Positions 15,501 through 24,453 of a stretch of 64,000 nucleotides of DNA are shown here, piece after piece. Position 1 is the stretch's first letter. Each line of letters opens with the position of its first letter. The stretch comes from Maritimibacter alkaliphilus HTCC2654 (GTDB lineage Bacteria > Pseudomonadota > Alphaproteobacteria > Rhodobacterales > Rhodobacteraceae). Location: NCBI RefSeq assembly GCF_000152805.1, contig NZ_CH902581.1:1-64000 (forward strand), read 5' to 3'. The position numbers and the translations under genes are program-made. The notes beneath the pieces were generated by a model. The model was given only the letters and a program-made list of their open reading frames with translations. It searched no databases and had not been told where the DNA came from.

Positions 15501-17663
15501 ATGGCGAAATCTGCCCAGAAAGTCACCCTGTCCCCGTCCCGGGACATACCCTTCGACAAGCTCGTGCTGAGCCAGTCCAACGTCCGGCGCATCAAGGCCG
15601 GTATCTCGGTGGAGGAACTGGCCGAAGACATCGCCCGCCGTGGGTTGCTGCAGAGCCTGAGCGTTCGGCCCGTTCTGGCGGATGATGGGGCCGAGACCGG
15701 CAAGTTCGAAATCCCCGCTGGCGGCCGACGCTTCCAGGCCCTGTCTCTCCTGGTGAAGCAGAAACGCCTGGCCAAGACCACGCCCATTCCCTGCATCGTG
15801 CGGGATGCCAATTCCACCATCCTCGCCGAAGACGACTCGCTCGCTGAGAACATGCAGCGTGCAGCCCTGCATCCGCTCGACCAGTTCCGCGCCTTCGTGG
15901 CGTTGCGGGAGAAGGGTCAAGGCGATGAAGAGATCGCAGCCGCCTTCTTCGTCACGCCGCAGGTGGTGAAACAGCGCCTGAAACTCGCCGCCGTGGCCCC
16001 TGCCCTTCTCGAGCTCTACGCCGAGGACGAGATGACGCTGGAGCAGCTGATGGCCTTCACGGTCAATCCGGATCATGAGCGGCAGGTTCAGGTCTGGGAG
16101 GCGATCCGGTCATCCTGGAACAAGGAGCCCTATCAGATCCGGCGCATGCTGACGGAAACCTCAGTGCGGGCCTCCGATCGTCGTGCCGTCTTTGTCGGCG
16201 TCGATGCCTATGAGGCAGCTGGCGGCACCATGTTGCACGACCTCTTCCAGGTCGATGACGGCGGCTGGCTGGAAGACCCGGCCCTGCTGGATCGTCTGGT
16301 TAGCGAGAAGCTTCAGGCTGAAGCCGAAGCGATCGCGACCGAAGGTTGGAAATGGATCGAGGTCTCGCTCGACCTGCCCTATGGCTACAGCCACGGTTTG
16401 CGGCGGCTGAGCGGAGACCCGGCGCCGATGACGGATGACGAAGGCGCGGCCCATGCCAAGCTGCTTGCCGAGTACCGGGCGCTCGAGGAGGAATACGAGG
16501 GCCAGGATGAATTCCCTGAAGAGATCGACGTGCGACTTGGCGAGTTGGAAGTCGCGATGGAGAAGCTCGAGGCCCGGCCGCTGATCTTCGACGATGAGGA
16601 GATCGCACGGGCAGGGGCGTTCGTGACGCTTGACCGCTATGGCGAGCTTGCCGTTTATCGGGGCTTCGTGCGGCCCGAGGATGAGCCTCGGGAAGATGCC
16701 GACGTCCACAGCGGTGAACAGGCGTCAGACGGGCAGGGCGCTGAGCTTTCATCTGCGAGCAGCGCGGATGGTGTCGACCACGGCACGGTGATCACCTCTG
16801 CCGGTCAGGCGTTTAGCGTCAACGTGCCGGACGACGAGGACGATTGTGCGTTGAAGCCCTTGCCCGAGCGGCTGATCATGGAGCTGACGGCGCACCGGAC
16901 ATTGGCACTGCGCGAAGCTGTCGGTCGCTCCCCTGACGTCGCGTTGACGCTGCTGCTCCTGAAGCTCGTCAATGATACCTTCCGGACGTCCAGTTCGGCC
17001 GGCAGCTGCCTCGAGGCTTCGGTGCGTCACGTCTACATGTCGGCGCAGGCGAGCGACCTGAAGGACAGCGTAGTGGCCAAGCTGGTGGACGATCGCCACG
17101 CGGAGTGGGAGGCCGACTTGCCGCTCGGCGACGATGCCGCTCTCTGGGACTACCTGACCTCCCTCGATCAAGCGAGCCGGCTGTCGCTGCTCGCGCATTG
17201 CCTCAGCTTCGGGATCAACGCGCTCCATGAGAAGGTGAACCCCTATGGTGCAGGTATCTCCGCCGACGGTTTGACCAGGCGGATGACCCAGTCGGACTTG
17301 GTCGCACAGGCGGTCGAACTCGACTTGGTCGAGGCGGGTTGGGAGCCGACGGTCGATACCTACCTGAACCGCGTGCCCAAGGCACGGATCCTCGAGGCTG
17401 TGCGCGAGGCGAAAGGGGAGGGGACGGCGCAGCTCCTCGATCATCTGAAGAAGGGCGAGATGGCGACCGAAGCCGAGCGTCTGCTGAAAGGCAGCGGCTG
17501 GTTGCCGGAGGTTCTTCGCCGTCACGACCTCGAGGCACTCGACGGTGTGGAAGGGCAGGGGGCGTCTGACTCCGACACCGAGCAGGCCGAAGATGTCGAC
17601 CTGCCCGCCTTCCTTACAGCGGACTTGCCGAGCAATGAGGCATCGATGATGGCCGCGGAGTGA
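15501..17663 (+). CDS. Large ParB/RepB/Spo0J-type protein
   Basis: 720 residues, about twice the length of a partition ParB. The N-terminal 180 residues hold a ParB-like domain: IPFDKLVLSQSNVRRI, SVEELAEDIARRGLLQSLSVRPV, FEIPAGGRRFQALSLL and DDSLAENMQRAALHPLDQFRAFVALREKGQGDEEIAAAF, then a helix-turn-helix (FFVTPQVVKQRLKLAAVAP). The remaining 500 residues are acidic and helical with no motif I recognise. Such long proteins are common on rhodobacterial and rhizobial plasmids near ssb and DUF932 genes, as here, and their job is not known to me. The start is set by a GGAGA site and the shared leader. Confidence 0.85.
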   Translation: MAKSAQKVTLSPSRDIPFDKLVLSQSNVRRIKAGISVEELAEDIARRGLLQSLSVRPVLADDGAETGKFEIPAGGRRFQALSLLVKQKRLAKTTPIPCIVRDANSTILAEDDSLAENMQRAALHPLDQFRAFVALREKGQGDEEIAAAFFVTPQVVKQRLKLAAVAPALLELYAEDEMTLEQLMAFTVNPDHERQVQVWEAIRSSWNKEPYQIRRMLTETSVRASDRRAVFVGVDAYEAAGGTMLHDLFQVDDGGWLEDPALLDRLVSEKLQAEAEAIATEGWKWIEVSLDLPYGYSHGLRRLSGDPAPMTDDEGAAHAKLLAEYRALEEEYEGQDEFPEEIDVRLGELEVAMEKLEARPLIFDDEEIARAGAFVTLDRYGELAVYRGFVRPEDEPREDADVHSGEQASDGQGAELSSASSADGVDHGTVITSAGQAFSVNVPDDEDDCALKPLPERLIMELTAHRTLALREAVGRSPDVALTLLLLKLVNDTFRTSSSAGSCLEASVRHVYMSAQASDLKDSVVAKLVDDRHAEWEADLPLGDDAALWDYLTSLDQASRLSLLAHCLSFGINALHEKVNPYGAGISADGLTRRMTQSDLVAQAVELDLVEAGWEPTVDTYLNRVPKARILEAVREAKGEGTAQLLDHLKKGEMATEAERLLKGSGWLPEVLRRHDLEALDGVEGQGASDSDTEQAEDVDLPAFLTADLPSNEASMMAAE

Positions 17664-17728
17664 TCTGCGCCATCCGAGGGTGGGGAAACCCGCCCTCAAT
17701 CACATAAAAATCAACAATATCAATAAGA

Positions 17729-17750
17729 TGAATGCAATTTTGTGCATTCA
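17729..17750 (+). other. Hairpin just before the 17763 gene
   Basis: TGAATGCA and TGCATTCA form an 8-bp stem around a 6-base loop, 4 bases ahead of the GAGGAG ribosome site. It could be an operator or could influence translation. Confidence 0.4.
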
Positions 17751-17762
17751 GAATGAGGAGTC

Positions 17763-18236
17763 ATGTCTGCAACCACCATTCTCGACACCGCGCCCCTGGG
17801 GGCGCTCATTCGCTACACCGACAACAGTCCGAAACCGCCTGCGCGGTTCACGAAGAAACTCGCGGCCTGGGAGCGCTCGAACGGCGTTGGCCGTCTCGTC
17901 AAGAAGGAGCCGCCACGACCCTATCCGACCTGGACGGCGCCGGCGTCGTTCACGCTGTACGAGGGGAACTTCTCCTCGGACGGGGTCATACTCGTGACGA
18001 TCATGCGGACCCATTCGGCGGATAGCGCCTTGACCTTCGAGGTCGCTGAGGAACCACAGCCCGGGCAGGTGCGTGTCCTTTTGGATTTCGGCGGTTGCAC
18101 GGAGCTGCTCCACCTGGCCGAGTCTGTCACGGCTGCGGAACTCTGGATCGCCAGAGAAGGCTATCGTAACGCGCGGCTGGAGATTGTCGGCAGCGAGGAC
18201 GGCGATAGGGCAGGGAACGCAGAACTCGCCGCCTGA
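17763..18236 (+). CDS. Conserved plasmid protein of unknown function
   Basis: 157 residues from an ATG with GAGGAG seven bases upstream. Soluble, no signal peptide; it has a proline-rich segment (VKKEPPRPYPTWTAPASF) and a mixed beta/alpha C-terminal half (LTFEVAEEPQPGQVRVLLDFGGCTELLHLAESVTAAELWIAREGY). I do not recognise the family. It follows the large ParB-like gene by 99 bases and ends before a terminator-like hairpin. Confidence 0.7.
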   Translation: MSATTILDTAPLGALIRYTDNSPKPPARFTKKLAAWERSNGVGRLVKKEPPRPYPTWTAPASFTLYEGNFSSDGVILVTIMRTHSADSALTFEVAEEPQPGQVRVLLDFGGCTELLHLAESVTAAELWIAREGYRNARLEIVGSEDGDRAGNAELAA

Positions 18237-18253
18237 GCCTGAAAAATCCAAGG

Positions 18254-18273
18254 GGCCCGCCAAAGCGCGGGCC
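18254..18273 (+). terminator. Terminator-like hairpin after the 17763 gene
   Basis: GGCCCGC pairs with GCGGGCC around a 6-base loop, followed by TCTC rather than a clear T run. It lies 18 bases after the stop codon. Confidence 0.5.
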
Positions 18274-18621
18274 TCTCACCAATCACGACCCTGTCCTGCG
18301 AGATCGCGGGGCACCATAGGATCCAATCCAACACGGAAGGAGGTCTTCTACCAAATGTCTGCCGGGAGGCTGGCAGCGATAGCATCAGCGGGACACCCGG
18401 CTCCAGTCAGCGGTCGCACCATCCCCCGCTCGCCATTCCCTTCCTTGCCCCGAATCCTGTCTTCGAGATCAACCCGCGAGGGGTCGGACTACGGGCGAGC
18501 CCGTGCCGCCGGGTAGATTCGGACGAGCCGAACGCACCCGGTGATGTCAGCCAGTTTTCGGGCCAGCGGGGTCCTGTCGCGCGGGGGATGGTCCTCCGCC
18601 TCCAAGACAGGAGCCAAACAG
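18274..18621. other. Gene-free stretch
   Basis: Between the hairpin and the small gene at 18622 I see no convincing gene or repeat. Several reading frames are open because of high GC, but none has a ribosome site and sensible composition together. Confidence 0.5.
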
Positions 18622-18786
18622 ATGTCCCGCAAAGATGCACATGCCTTCGCCGCCTCCCTCGCCGCCACGCTCATGGTTTCGATCGTCGTCTTCCAGGCAG
18701 GTGATGGAACCTTTGGCGCCGTCCCCGCCGATGAAATCGACGGAGACGAGGTACAGGTGGTGGGTGAGATCGACCCCTGGGCGTAA
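18622..18786 (+). CDS. Small protein with one hydrophobic segment
   Basis: 54 residues from an ATG preceded by AGGAG at 10 bases. A short basic N-terminus (MSRKDAHAF) is followed by AASLAATLMVSIVVF, which could be a signal or anchor, and an acidic tail (PADEIDGDEVQVVGEIDPWA). GGGCG-TAA-CGCCC forms a hairpin over the stop codon and another hairpin (CGGAGC/GCTCCG) lies about 40 bases on. Family not recognised. Confidence 0.5.
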   Translation: MSRKDAHAFAASLAATLMVSIVVFQAGDGTFGAVPADEIDGDEVQVVGEIDPWA

Positions 18787-19040
18787 CGCCCACGGGATCG
18801 AAGACGGCTCGGGTTCGGAGCAAGGCTCCGATCCGGGCCTTTCGCCTGTCCACCGTTCCGGCCGACCGGCAGAATGAGCCGACGATGGTCGGCATGCCTT
18901 TGCATTAAGAAAACAAGCTCGAGCGTTAGCCAATCTGGCTTTGCACAGACATCAGCGGTCAATTGCAGTGCAATGAATGCAGCTTGAACATCGTCAGGGT
19001 TCGTCGGACACTGCGTTGTATTTGGTTCGGGTCACGTCGC

Positions 19041-20093
19041 ATGCTCTACAAATCATTGATTTCCTTATACGGTTCATCGCTTGCGGGTAAATCGGCTCCT
19101 GCTGACGACCTGGTTTGGCACTTTACGCCGTCCGAGGATCTGAGGCTTTTTCGCGAGTATGCGCTCGATGCCCTACAGCAGGCAAAAGTATACCTGCTCG
19201 ACCATATGGCTGCAGCCTATGCCGATACGCTTCATGACGCAGTCGCCAAGCAGGCTTCGGAAACCGGTCTTCCCGCAATGGCCATTCTGGGTGAGGTAAA
19301 GCTCCCCGCCGACGTTGTTTGGGTCGAATTTGACGATCGAGAGCTGGGTGTCGCGCGCTTTGAACGGGCTTCACATGTAACGAGACATGACGACAAACCC
19401 ATAGGCACTGGTCTACGCGGCTATCTCATCGATGATCGAAACAATGGCCACTTGCGCATCACGATGTTCCATCGCCGCGACAATTCGAGGGTCGTCGATC
19501 CAATCTGCGCTTTGCTCGTGAAGCGAACTCCGACAGGCGAGTTGAACTACGACAACGTCGAAGTCGAGTTGAGCCGTTCCATGGTCGAATTCCGTGTGCG
19601 GAGCGGTGATACGATGGAAATGATCAACGGTCGGCGCACGGTGCACCAAGTTGAAACAGGCTACGATCTTTTCATCCCCTACGCGCTCTTTGCGATGCTG
19701 GCTTCCCCGGACTTGGGTGGCATCATTCCCACGGAAAACGAGACGTTCACAGCCAAGGATGCCAAGACCGCTCGAAAATTCGGGAAGTCCTGGATTCTAG
19801 GCGCGCAGAAATCCCATCTTACAATCCGCATTGGTCCGCAGGCCGCGGCTCACATGCAGGAGCGGCAGGCTCGCCTTGAGTTCGAGCGTCAGGTCCAGGA
19901 CGGGCGAAGCGGCCCTGTTCGCCATTGGGTGAGCGAACATGAGCGGCGCTATCGCAGCGGTAAGGTTGTGTTGGTGAAGGGGCACCACAGAGGGCAATTG
20001 CCTGCGCCTAATCTGCCAACGCGTGTGATGGGACCAAGACCCGAGGCAACGATTTTCGAGTTGGACGCAGTTGATCCGTCCGACCCAGACTGA
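19041..20093 (+). CDS. Hypothetical protein
   Basis: 350 residues from the ATG of MLYKSLISLYG; the frame is open 78 bases further upstream. It is soluble with a helical N-terminal part (FREYALDALQQAKVYLLDHMAAAYADTLHDAVAK), a mixed central part, and a basic C-terminal segment RHWVSEHERRYRSGKVVLVKGHHRGQLP. This ending, with histidines and basic residues after a strand, recalls plasmid and phage accessory proteins, but I cannot name the family. Base composition is less GC-rich than the neighbours, suggesting cargo. Confidence 0.65.
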   Translation: MLYKSLISLYGSSLAGKSAPADDLVWHFTPSEDLRLFREYALDALQQAKVYLLDHMAAAYADTLHDAVAKQASETGLPAMAILGEVKLPADVVWVEFDDRELGVARFERASHVTRHDDKPIGTGLRGYLIDDRNNGHLRITMFHRRDNSRVVDPICALLVKRTPTGELNYDNVEVELSRSMVEFRVRSGDTMEMINGRRTVHQVETGYDLFIPYALFAMLASPDLGGIIPTENETFTAKDAKTARKFGKSWILGAQKSHLTIRIGPQAAAHMQERQARLEFERQVQDGRSGPVRHWVSEHERRYRSGKVVLVKGHHRGQLPAPNLPTRVMGPRPEATIFELDAVDPSDPD

Positions 20094-20201
20094 ACCCGGA
20101 GTTTTCCATGCAGCCATGTCGTCCGCCGTCAATCTATCGTCGCCACATTGACGAACAGCCGTAGTTTTCGGCCGTGACCGGACCAGGTCGGCGCCAAAAG
20201 C

Positions 20202-20642
20202 TCAGAATGCCGGAAACCCTGCGATACCGGCGCACAAGCGGTTTCCATTCTCCCCGATCAGTTCGGCCAGGAAGTGGTCCATCCCGTGGCGATAACTTCC
20301 GCCTTGGTGCAACCTTTCGCCATCTGCCAATCCGAGACCGTGGGGATTGACCTGGCGGCTTTCTTCCGCATTTTCTGCAGAGCGTTGGGCGACAATGTCC
20401 CGAGATCGAAATCAGCCGTTGGTGCGGTTCGTGTCCTGAATATTCCGGTATCGATAGCCTGTCTCGGCAAGGCCCTGCATTCCCCTGCAGGGAAGGGCAG
20501 TGGGGCGAGAGCTGGTGATAGCCACTTTGGCCGCTGGTGGGGTGCTGGGCTTTGGGTCAAACAGTCCGATTGGCAAGGGGACATGGTCTGGCATGGGCTC
20601 CCCGCATCTCTCTGTCTCCTGGGCCATCCCTTCGACTGACAA
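20202..20642 (-). pseudogene. Probable frameshifted gene remnant upstream of ssb
   Basis: Leftward reading gives protein-like text in three frames in succession: MPDHVPLPIGLFDPKPSTPP, then DFDLGTLSPNALQKMRKKAA with DWQMAKGCTKAEVIAT, then MDHFLAELIGENGNRLCAG. The pieces would join if two frameshifts were removed. The product is unknown. The alternative is chance open frames in GC-rich DNA. Confidence 0.3.
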
Positions 20643-20846
20643 TCCCCTAATCCCGTTCGGTCTCCTGCGCGCAACCCCGCGTCAGTCCGGGCCGTGTTGG
20701 CCGCCTTAGGCGTCCTGCCCGCTCCACCCCGGTCCTTTGGGGGTTTCCGGTGTCCATGCTGTCCACCGTGCACGCGTCACCCGACGGGCTTTTTCAGGGT
20801 CTTGTCGAAGGGACGGTCCCGAAGACAGGACACACAGGAGCTTATC

Positions 20847-21251
20847 ATGCAGAACATCGTCATCCTCGCCGGCAACATCGGTCAGACCCCCGAAGTCCGC
20901 ACCACCCAGAGCGGCACCAAGATCACCAACTTCAGCCTCGCCACCTCGCGCCCCCGCCTCTCGGAAGGCCGTGTGATGCGCGACGAGAACGGCTACCGGG
21001 TCATGGACACCGAATGGCACCGCATCACCTGCTTCAACGGTCTCGGCAAGACGGTCGCCGAGCATTGCGAAAAGGGCATGAAGGTCCTCGTCCACGGCCG
21101 CATCCACTACACCAAGTGGATCGACAGCATGGGGAACGACCGCTACGGCTGCGAGATCATCGCCGAGAAGGTCGACTTCCTGAGCCGCCCGAAGTCGGCC
21201 GAGAACGAGAACCCCGAGCTGGTCGACCGCGACGACGAGATCCCGTTCTGA
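20847..21251 (+). CDS. ssb: Single-stranded DNA-binding protein
   Basis: 134 residues. An OB-fold begins MQNIVILAGNIGQTPEVRTTQSGTKITNFSLATS and continues with EWHRITCFNGLGKTVAEHCEKGMKVLVHGRI. The C-terminus ends DDEIPF, the acidic tip that docks partner proteins. Shorter than chromosomal SSB because the glycine-rich linker is reduced. Plasmid SSBs protect transferred single strands after conjugation. The start has AGGAG at 8 bases. High confidence. Confidence 0.95.
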   Translation: MQNIVILAGNIGQTPEVRTTQSGTKITNFSLATSRPRLSEGRVMRDENGYRVMDTEWHRITCFNGLGKTVAEHCEKGMKVLVHGRIHYTKWIDSMGNDRYGCEIIAEKVDFLSRPKSAENENPELVDRDDEIPF

Positions 21252-21273
21252 GGAACGGGGTCTCACCCTCGGG

Positions 21274-21299
21274 CCCGGCGGGGAAGCTTGCCGGGTTTT
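21274..21299 (+). terminator. Rho-independent terminator of ssb
   Basis: CCCGGC pairs with GCCGGG around a 10-base loop that contains AAGCTT, followed by TTTT. It lies 23 bases after the ssb stop. A second hairpin, CCCGTTC/GAACGGG, has the ssb stop codon in its loop. Confidence 0.75.
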
Positions 21300-21692
21300 C
21301 CAACTGCTGACACCAACGCTGATTGGCAAAATTGTTTTTTCGCAACCTTGAATTGCCGACACTCGCTCACCAAATCGTTATTGCCCGCGGGAAATGGCCC
21401 ACGGGTTTGGCCGTTGAACTTGTCAACTTCTTTATGGTGACCTGGCAGCACGATGCCGAACAGCATCGCCGCGACCAGAGCCAGACTGAATGAGACACTG
21501 AGCATAGCTCGGACCTCCACGGTTACATTATACCACCTCGCGTTTCGAGACCCGTGTCTGCGAGGCGTTCGGAAGTGAGACGCTGAACGTATACGCTGAC
21601 AGAAGGTGGCGTGCGTTCGGGGGACGCCCGGCCTAACAAACCGGAGCCCAGGGTCAGGGCCAGTCCTCCGAACTCTGCGACAAGGAGGCTGA
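21300..21692. other. Structured non-coding stretch before the reverse transcriptase
   Basis: About 390 bases without a convincing gene. Short hairpins lie near the reverse-transcriptase start: GCGTTC/GGACGC (about 21610-21625), CCGG/CCGG around a 9-base loop, and GGCC/GGCC. Defence reverse transcriptases often use a non-coding RNA encoded directly upstream as template; this stretch is where one would lie. That role is inference. Confidence 0.4.
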
Positions 21693-22988
21693 ATGCCGCT
21701 CGATTGGTTTAAGTCTAGAGGCTACCGCCATTTCGATCTTCCCGTTGGCGAGAAGTTCGCTGGCAAGGCAATGGACCCGGACTTCGTGCTCAAGCACTCC
21801 TTCCTCCCACTCCTGCACTACACGAAATCCGAGAAACGCTACAAGAAGTGCCCGAAGACAGGGAAGCGGACGATCACTTCGAAGGACCGCCCGATCAAAT
21901 ACGCATCGCACCGGGACGCCTGTATACTTTCGTTCTACGCCAGCGAGATGAATAAGTTGCTGGACGCCCATTATAACGCCGCGGGCCTCTCCGATAGCGT
22001 TTTGGCCTATCGTGCACTCGGGCGTGGTAACTACGATTTCTCGGCGGAAGTGCTTGCGTTTGCCAAGACCCATGCCCCCGTCACGATACTGGCGTTCGAC
22101 GTCAGCAGCTTCTTCGACAACCTTGACCACACGCTCCTGAAACGCCGCCTAAAGGCAGTGCTGGGCGTAACCTCGCTGCCCGAACACTGGATGCGCGTGT
22201 TTCGGGCGATCACCGCGTTCCACTATGTTGATATGGAAGAGCTTAAGGCGAACGCCACGTTCTCCTCCCGGCTCAAGGAGAAAAGCCGCGACCGGATCGC
22301 CAGTGTCGAAGAGCTCAAGGCCAATGGCATCAAGTTTCACCCCAACCCCGAACTGGCAAAGGGGCATCGGCGAGGCATCCCTCAGGGCACCCCCATCAGC
22401 GCAGCAGCTTCGAACCTGTACATGATTGATTTCGACGCGGCAGCGCACGCTTTCTGCGACAGCATCGGTGCTTTGTATCGCCGCTATTCGGACGACATCT
22501 TGGTGATCTGCGCCCCTGCTCACGCCGCAGCAGCCGAAGCCAAAATCATGGATCTCATCAAGGCAGAGAAGCTGGATATCTCTCCCCACAAGACCGAAAG
22601 GACCGAGTTCACGGGTACGGGCGTCGTAGCGGGAAAAGCAGCACAATACCTAGGCTTCTCGCTCCACGAAGAGGGGCCAGCCATTCGAGAAAGCTCCCTC
22701 GCTCGGCAGTGGCGAAAGATGCGAAGGGCGATGCGCCGAACCCGCAAGATCGCGGAGAGAAACATCGCATCTGGAAAATCGACTAAGGCACACACCAAAC
22801 GCCTGTATCGCCGTTTCACCCACCTGAAGGTGCGTGACGACGAAGGTGTTCGGATCGTACGCAACTTTTCTTCCTATGGGCGGCGCAGCGCCTCCGCATT
22901 CGGCGATGACGAAAAGATCACTCAGCAGATCAGGCGGTTTGAACGTGCCGCGCTCCGTGAGATCCAGGAACTCAAGAAGATTAAATAG
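21693..22988 (+). CDS. Stand-alone reverse transcriptase, defence type likely
   Basis: 431 residues. RT motifs in order are: LAFDVSSFFDNLDH (about residue 134, catalytic aspartates), RRGIPQGTPISAAASNLYM (about 226) and YRRYSDDILVI with the YSDD box (about 263), then a basic helical thumb. There is no maturase, endonuclease or integrase domain and no intron structure, so it is not an obvious group II intron enzyme. The N-terminal WFKSRGYRHFD and IKYASHRDACILSFYA are, as I remember them, like Drt2/UG-type antiviral reverse transcriptases; this was not checked. It lies alone between ssb and DUF932, with GAGG ahead of its start. Confidence 0.85.
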   Translation: MPLDWFKSRGYRHFDLPVGEKFAGKAMDPDFVLKHSFLPLLHYTKSEKRYKKCPKTGKRTITSKDRPIKYASHRDACILSFYASEMNKLLDAHYNAAGLSDSVLAYRALGRGNYDFSAEVLAFAKTHAPVTILAFDVSSFFDNLDHTLLKRRLKAVLGVTSLPEHWMRVFRAITAFHYVDMEELKANATFSSRLKEKSRDRIASVEELKANGIKFHPNPELAKGHRRGIPQGTPISAAASNLYMIDFDAAAHAFCDSIGALYRRYSDDILVICAPAHAAAAEAKIMDLIKAEKLDISPHKTERTEFTGTGVVAGKAAQYLGFSLHEEGPAIRESSLARQWRKMRRAMRRTRKIAERNIASGKSTKAHTKRLYRRFTHLKVRDDEGVRIVRNFSSYGRRSASAFGDDEKITQQIRRFERAALREIQELKKIK

Positions 22989-23077
22989 ACTTGCTCCTTC
23001 GCATGTTGGACCCGATTGCGTTTTCCCGATAGTGCATTGACATCGACGCGGAAGTTAACGCGGCGGAGCCGGCCACC

Positions 23078-23160
23078 GAGAGTGAGAGGAGTGCCGGATT
23101 CCCGGTGACGGGTTGAGGGCTGGGAGAGTGGCTCCCGGCGCCTGTCGCGGGAGATAGCCG
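23078..23160 (+). promoter_or_regulatory. Recurring GAGAG leader, copy B (DUF932 gene)
   Basis: Begins GAGAGTGAGAGGAGTG, contains GGTGACGGGTTGAGGG and ends with a hairpin, GGCTCCCG pairing with CGGGAG-AT-AGCC, whose 3' arm includes the GGGAGA ribosome site and which reaches to one base before the ATG. The ribosome site would be hidden when the hairpin forms. Confidence 0.6.
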
Positions 23161-24360
23161 ATGGGCGTTGTGGAAGTTCTGGATCCGGTTCAGCCGGCGG
23201 GGGCTGGTGGCTGGAAAGTGGATGTAAGCCGGGGCGAGCGGAACGGGCGGGTGTCGTCCGAATGGTTCAACCGGCCGGATGACGAGCGGTATCTCTCGCT
23301 CGACGATCTCTGGGCGAATGTGAAGGGTCGCTCTGAGCGCAGCCGCAGCCGGGTGGTACAGACCGCCGATATCAGGGTCGAAGCGGCGCGCGACAACGCT
23401 GAGCGGTTGCACCTGATGCTGCCGAAAGCGCATGAACCCGTTGCGCCGACGCATTGGGCCTTCGGTCAGCTTGCCAGCATCGTCGGCGCACCGGCGTCTT
23501 ACCTGCGACAGCTGCCCGCGCCGCTGGCGGGGATCAACCTTCAATACGGTCTGACCAATCATCGCGCCGAGCAGGTGAAGACCTTCGAGACCGAGGACGG
23601 CCGGACCGAACTGCGTGCTGTGACCGGCCCGGACTACGGCCGCATCCACGATTTCGAGCTTGTCGAGGCTGTGCAGCGCATCGCAGGCAATGGCACGGGC
23701 GACACGCGCTGGAAGGTGCCGGGCGTGCTCGACTGGTCGACCGGAGTCTATAACCCCGATGTCGAGATCAACCGCGATACGACCACGCTCTATGCGTCTG
23801 ACCGCGATGTCTTCCTGTTCCTGGTCGACGATCGCAACCCGATCGAGGCGGGCAAGCTGGCGGACGGCTCTCCCGACCTCTACTTCCGGGGCTTCTATTG
23901 CTGGAATTCCGAGGTCGGTGCCAAGACACTCGGCATGGCGAGCTTTTACCTGCGGGCGGTGTGCCAGAACCGCAACCTCTGGGGCGTCGAGGATTTCCAG
24001 GAGATCAAGATCCGCCACTCGAAATACGCCGCCTCGCGCTTCGCCCATGAGGCGGCTCCGGCGCTGACGCGGTTTGCCAATTCCTCGCCGCAGGGCTTCG
24101 TGAACGGCATCAAGGCCGCGCGGCAGCAGGTCGTGGCGCGCAGCGACGAAGACCGCGCGGATTTCCTGCGCAAGCGCGGCTTCTCTAAGGCCGAATCCGG
24201 CAAGATCATCGAGAAGGTACTGATGGAAGAGGGCCGCCCGCCCGAGAGCATCTTCGATTTCGTACAGGGGATCACGCGGCTTGCGCGCGACAAGACCCAG
24301 CAGGATGCCCGCCTTGATATGGAAGGGCGCGCCAAGAAGCTTCTCGATCGCGTTGGTTGA
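23161..24360 (+). CDS. DUF932 family protein
   Basis: 399 residues. The whole length matches what I know of DUF932 plasmid proteins: HWAFGQLASIVGAPASYLRQLP, LRAVTGPDYGRIHDFELVEAVQ, LYFRGFYCWNSEVGAKTLGMASFYLRAVCQNRNLWG and IRHSKYAASRFAHEA. Related phage proteins are called LGT domain. Its function is unsettled; it is a standard part of large plasmids of this group. It is preceded by leader copy B and followed by a 26-base palindrome. Confidence 0.85.
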   Translation: MGVVEVLDPVQPAGAGGWKVDVSRGERNGRVSSEWFNRPDDERYLSLDDLWANVKGRSERSRSRVVQTADIRVEAARDNAERLHLMLPKAHEPVAPTHWAFGQLASIVGAPASYLRQLPAPLAGINLQYGLTNHRAEQVKTFETEDGRTELRAVTGPDYGRIHDFELVEAVQRIAGNGTGDTRWKVPGVLDWSTGVYNPDVEINRDTTTLYASDRDVFLFLVDDRNPIEAGKLADGSPDLYFRGFYCWNSEVGAKTLGMASFYLRAVCQNRNLWGVEDFQEIKIRHSKYAASRFAHEAAPALTRFANSSPQGFVNGIKAARQQVVARSDEDRADFLRKRGFSKAESGKIIEKVLMEEGRPPESIFDFVQGITRLARDKTQQDARLDMEGRAKKLLDRVG

Positions 24361-24366
24361 GGTGGC

Positions 24367-24392
24367 GACCGGAGGCGATATCGCCTCCGGTC
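24367..24392. terminator. 26-base perfect palindrome after the DUF932 gene
   Basis: The arms GACCGGAGGCGAT and ATCGCCTCCGGTC are fully complementary with no loop bases between them, followed by TCGTCCCTGTTT. It starts 6 bases after the stop codon. It probably works as a terminator, perhaps in both directions, although the T run is weak. Confidence 0.55.
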
Positions 24393-24453
24393 TCGTCCCT
24401 GTTTCATCGATCTGCTACCGTGCCCGACATGTTTAGGTATTGGAAGTACGCGC

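Noticed and set aside
16706-16721. GTCCACAGCGGTGAAC as a third parS site
   Set aside because: It breaks the palindrome at several positions and lies inside the large ParB-like gene, so it is more likely chance.
21263-21520. Leftward 85-codon frame between ssb and the reverse transcriptase, with a hydrophobic start
   Set aside because: It overlaps the ssb terminator and lacks family features, so it is not listed as a gene. It is mentioned only in connection with a possible RT template.
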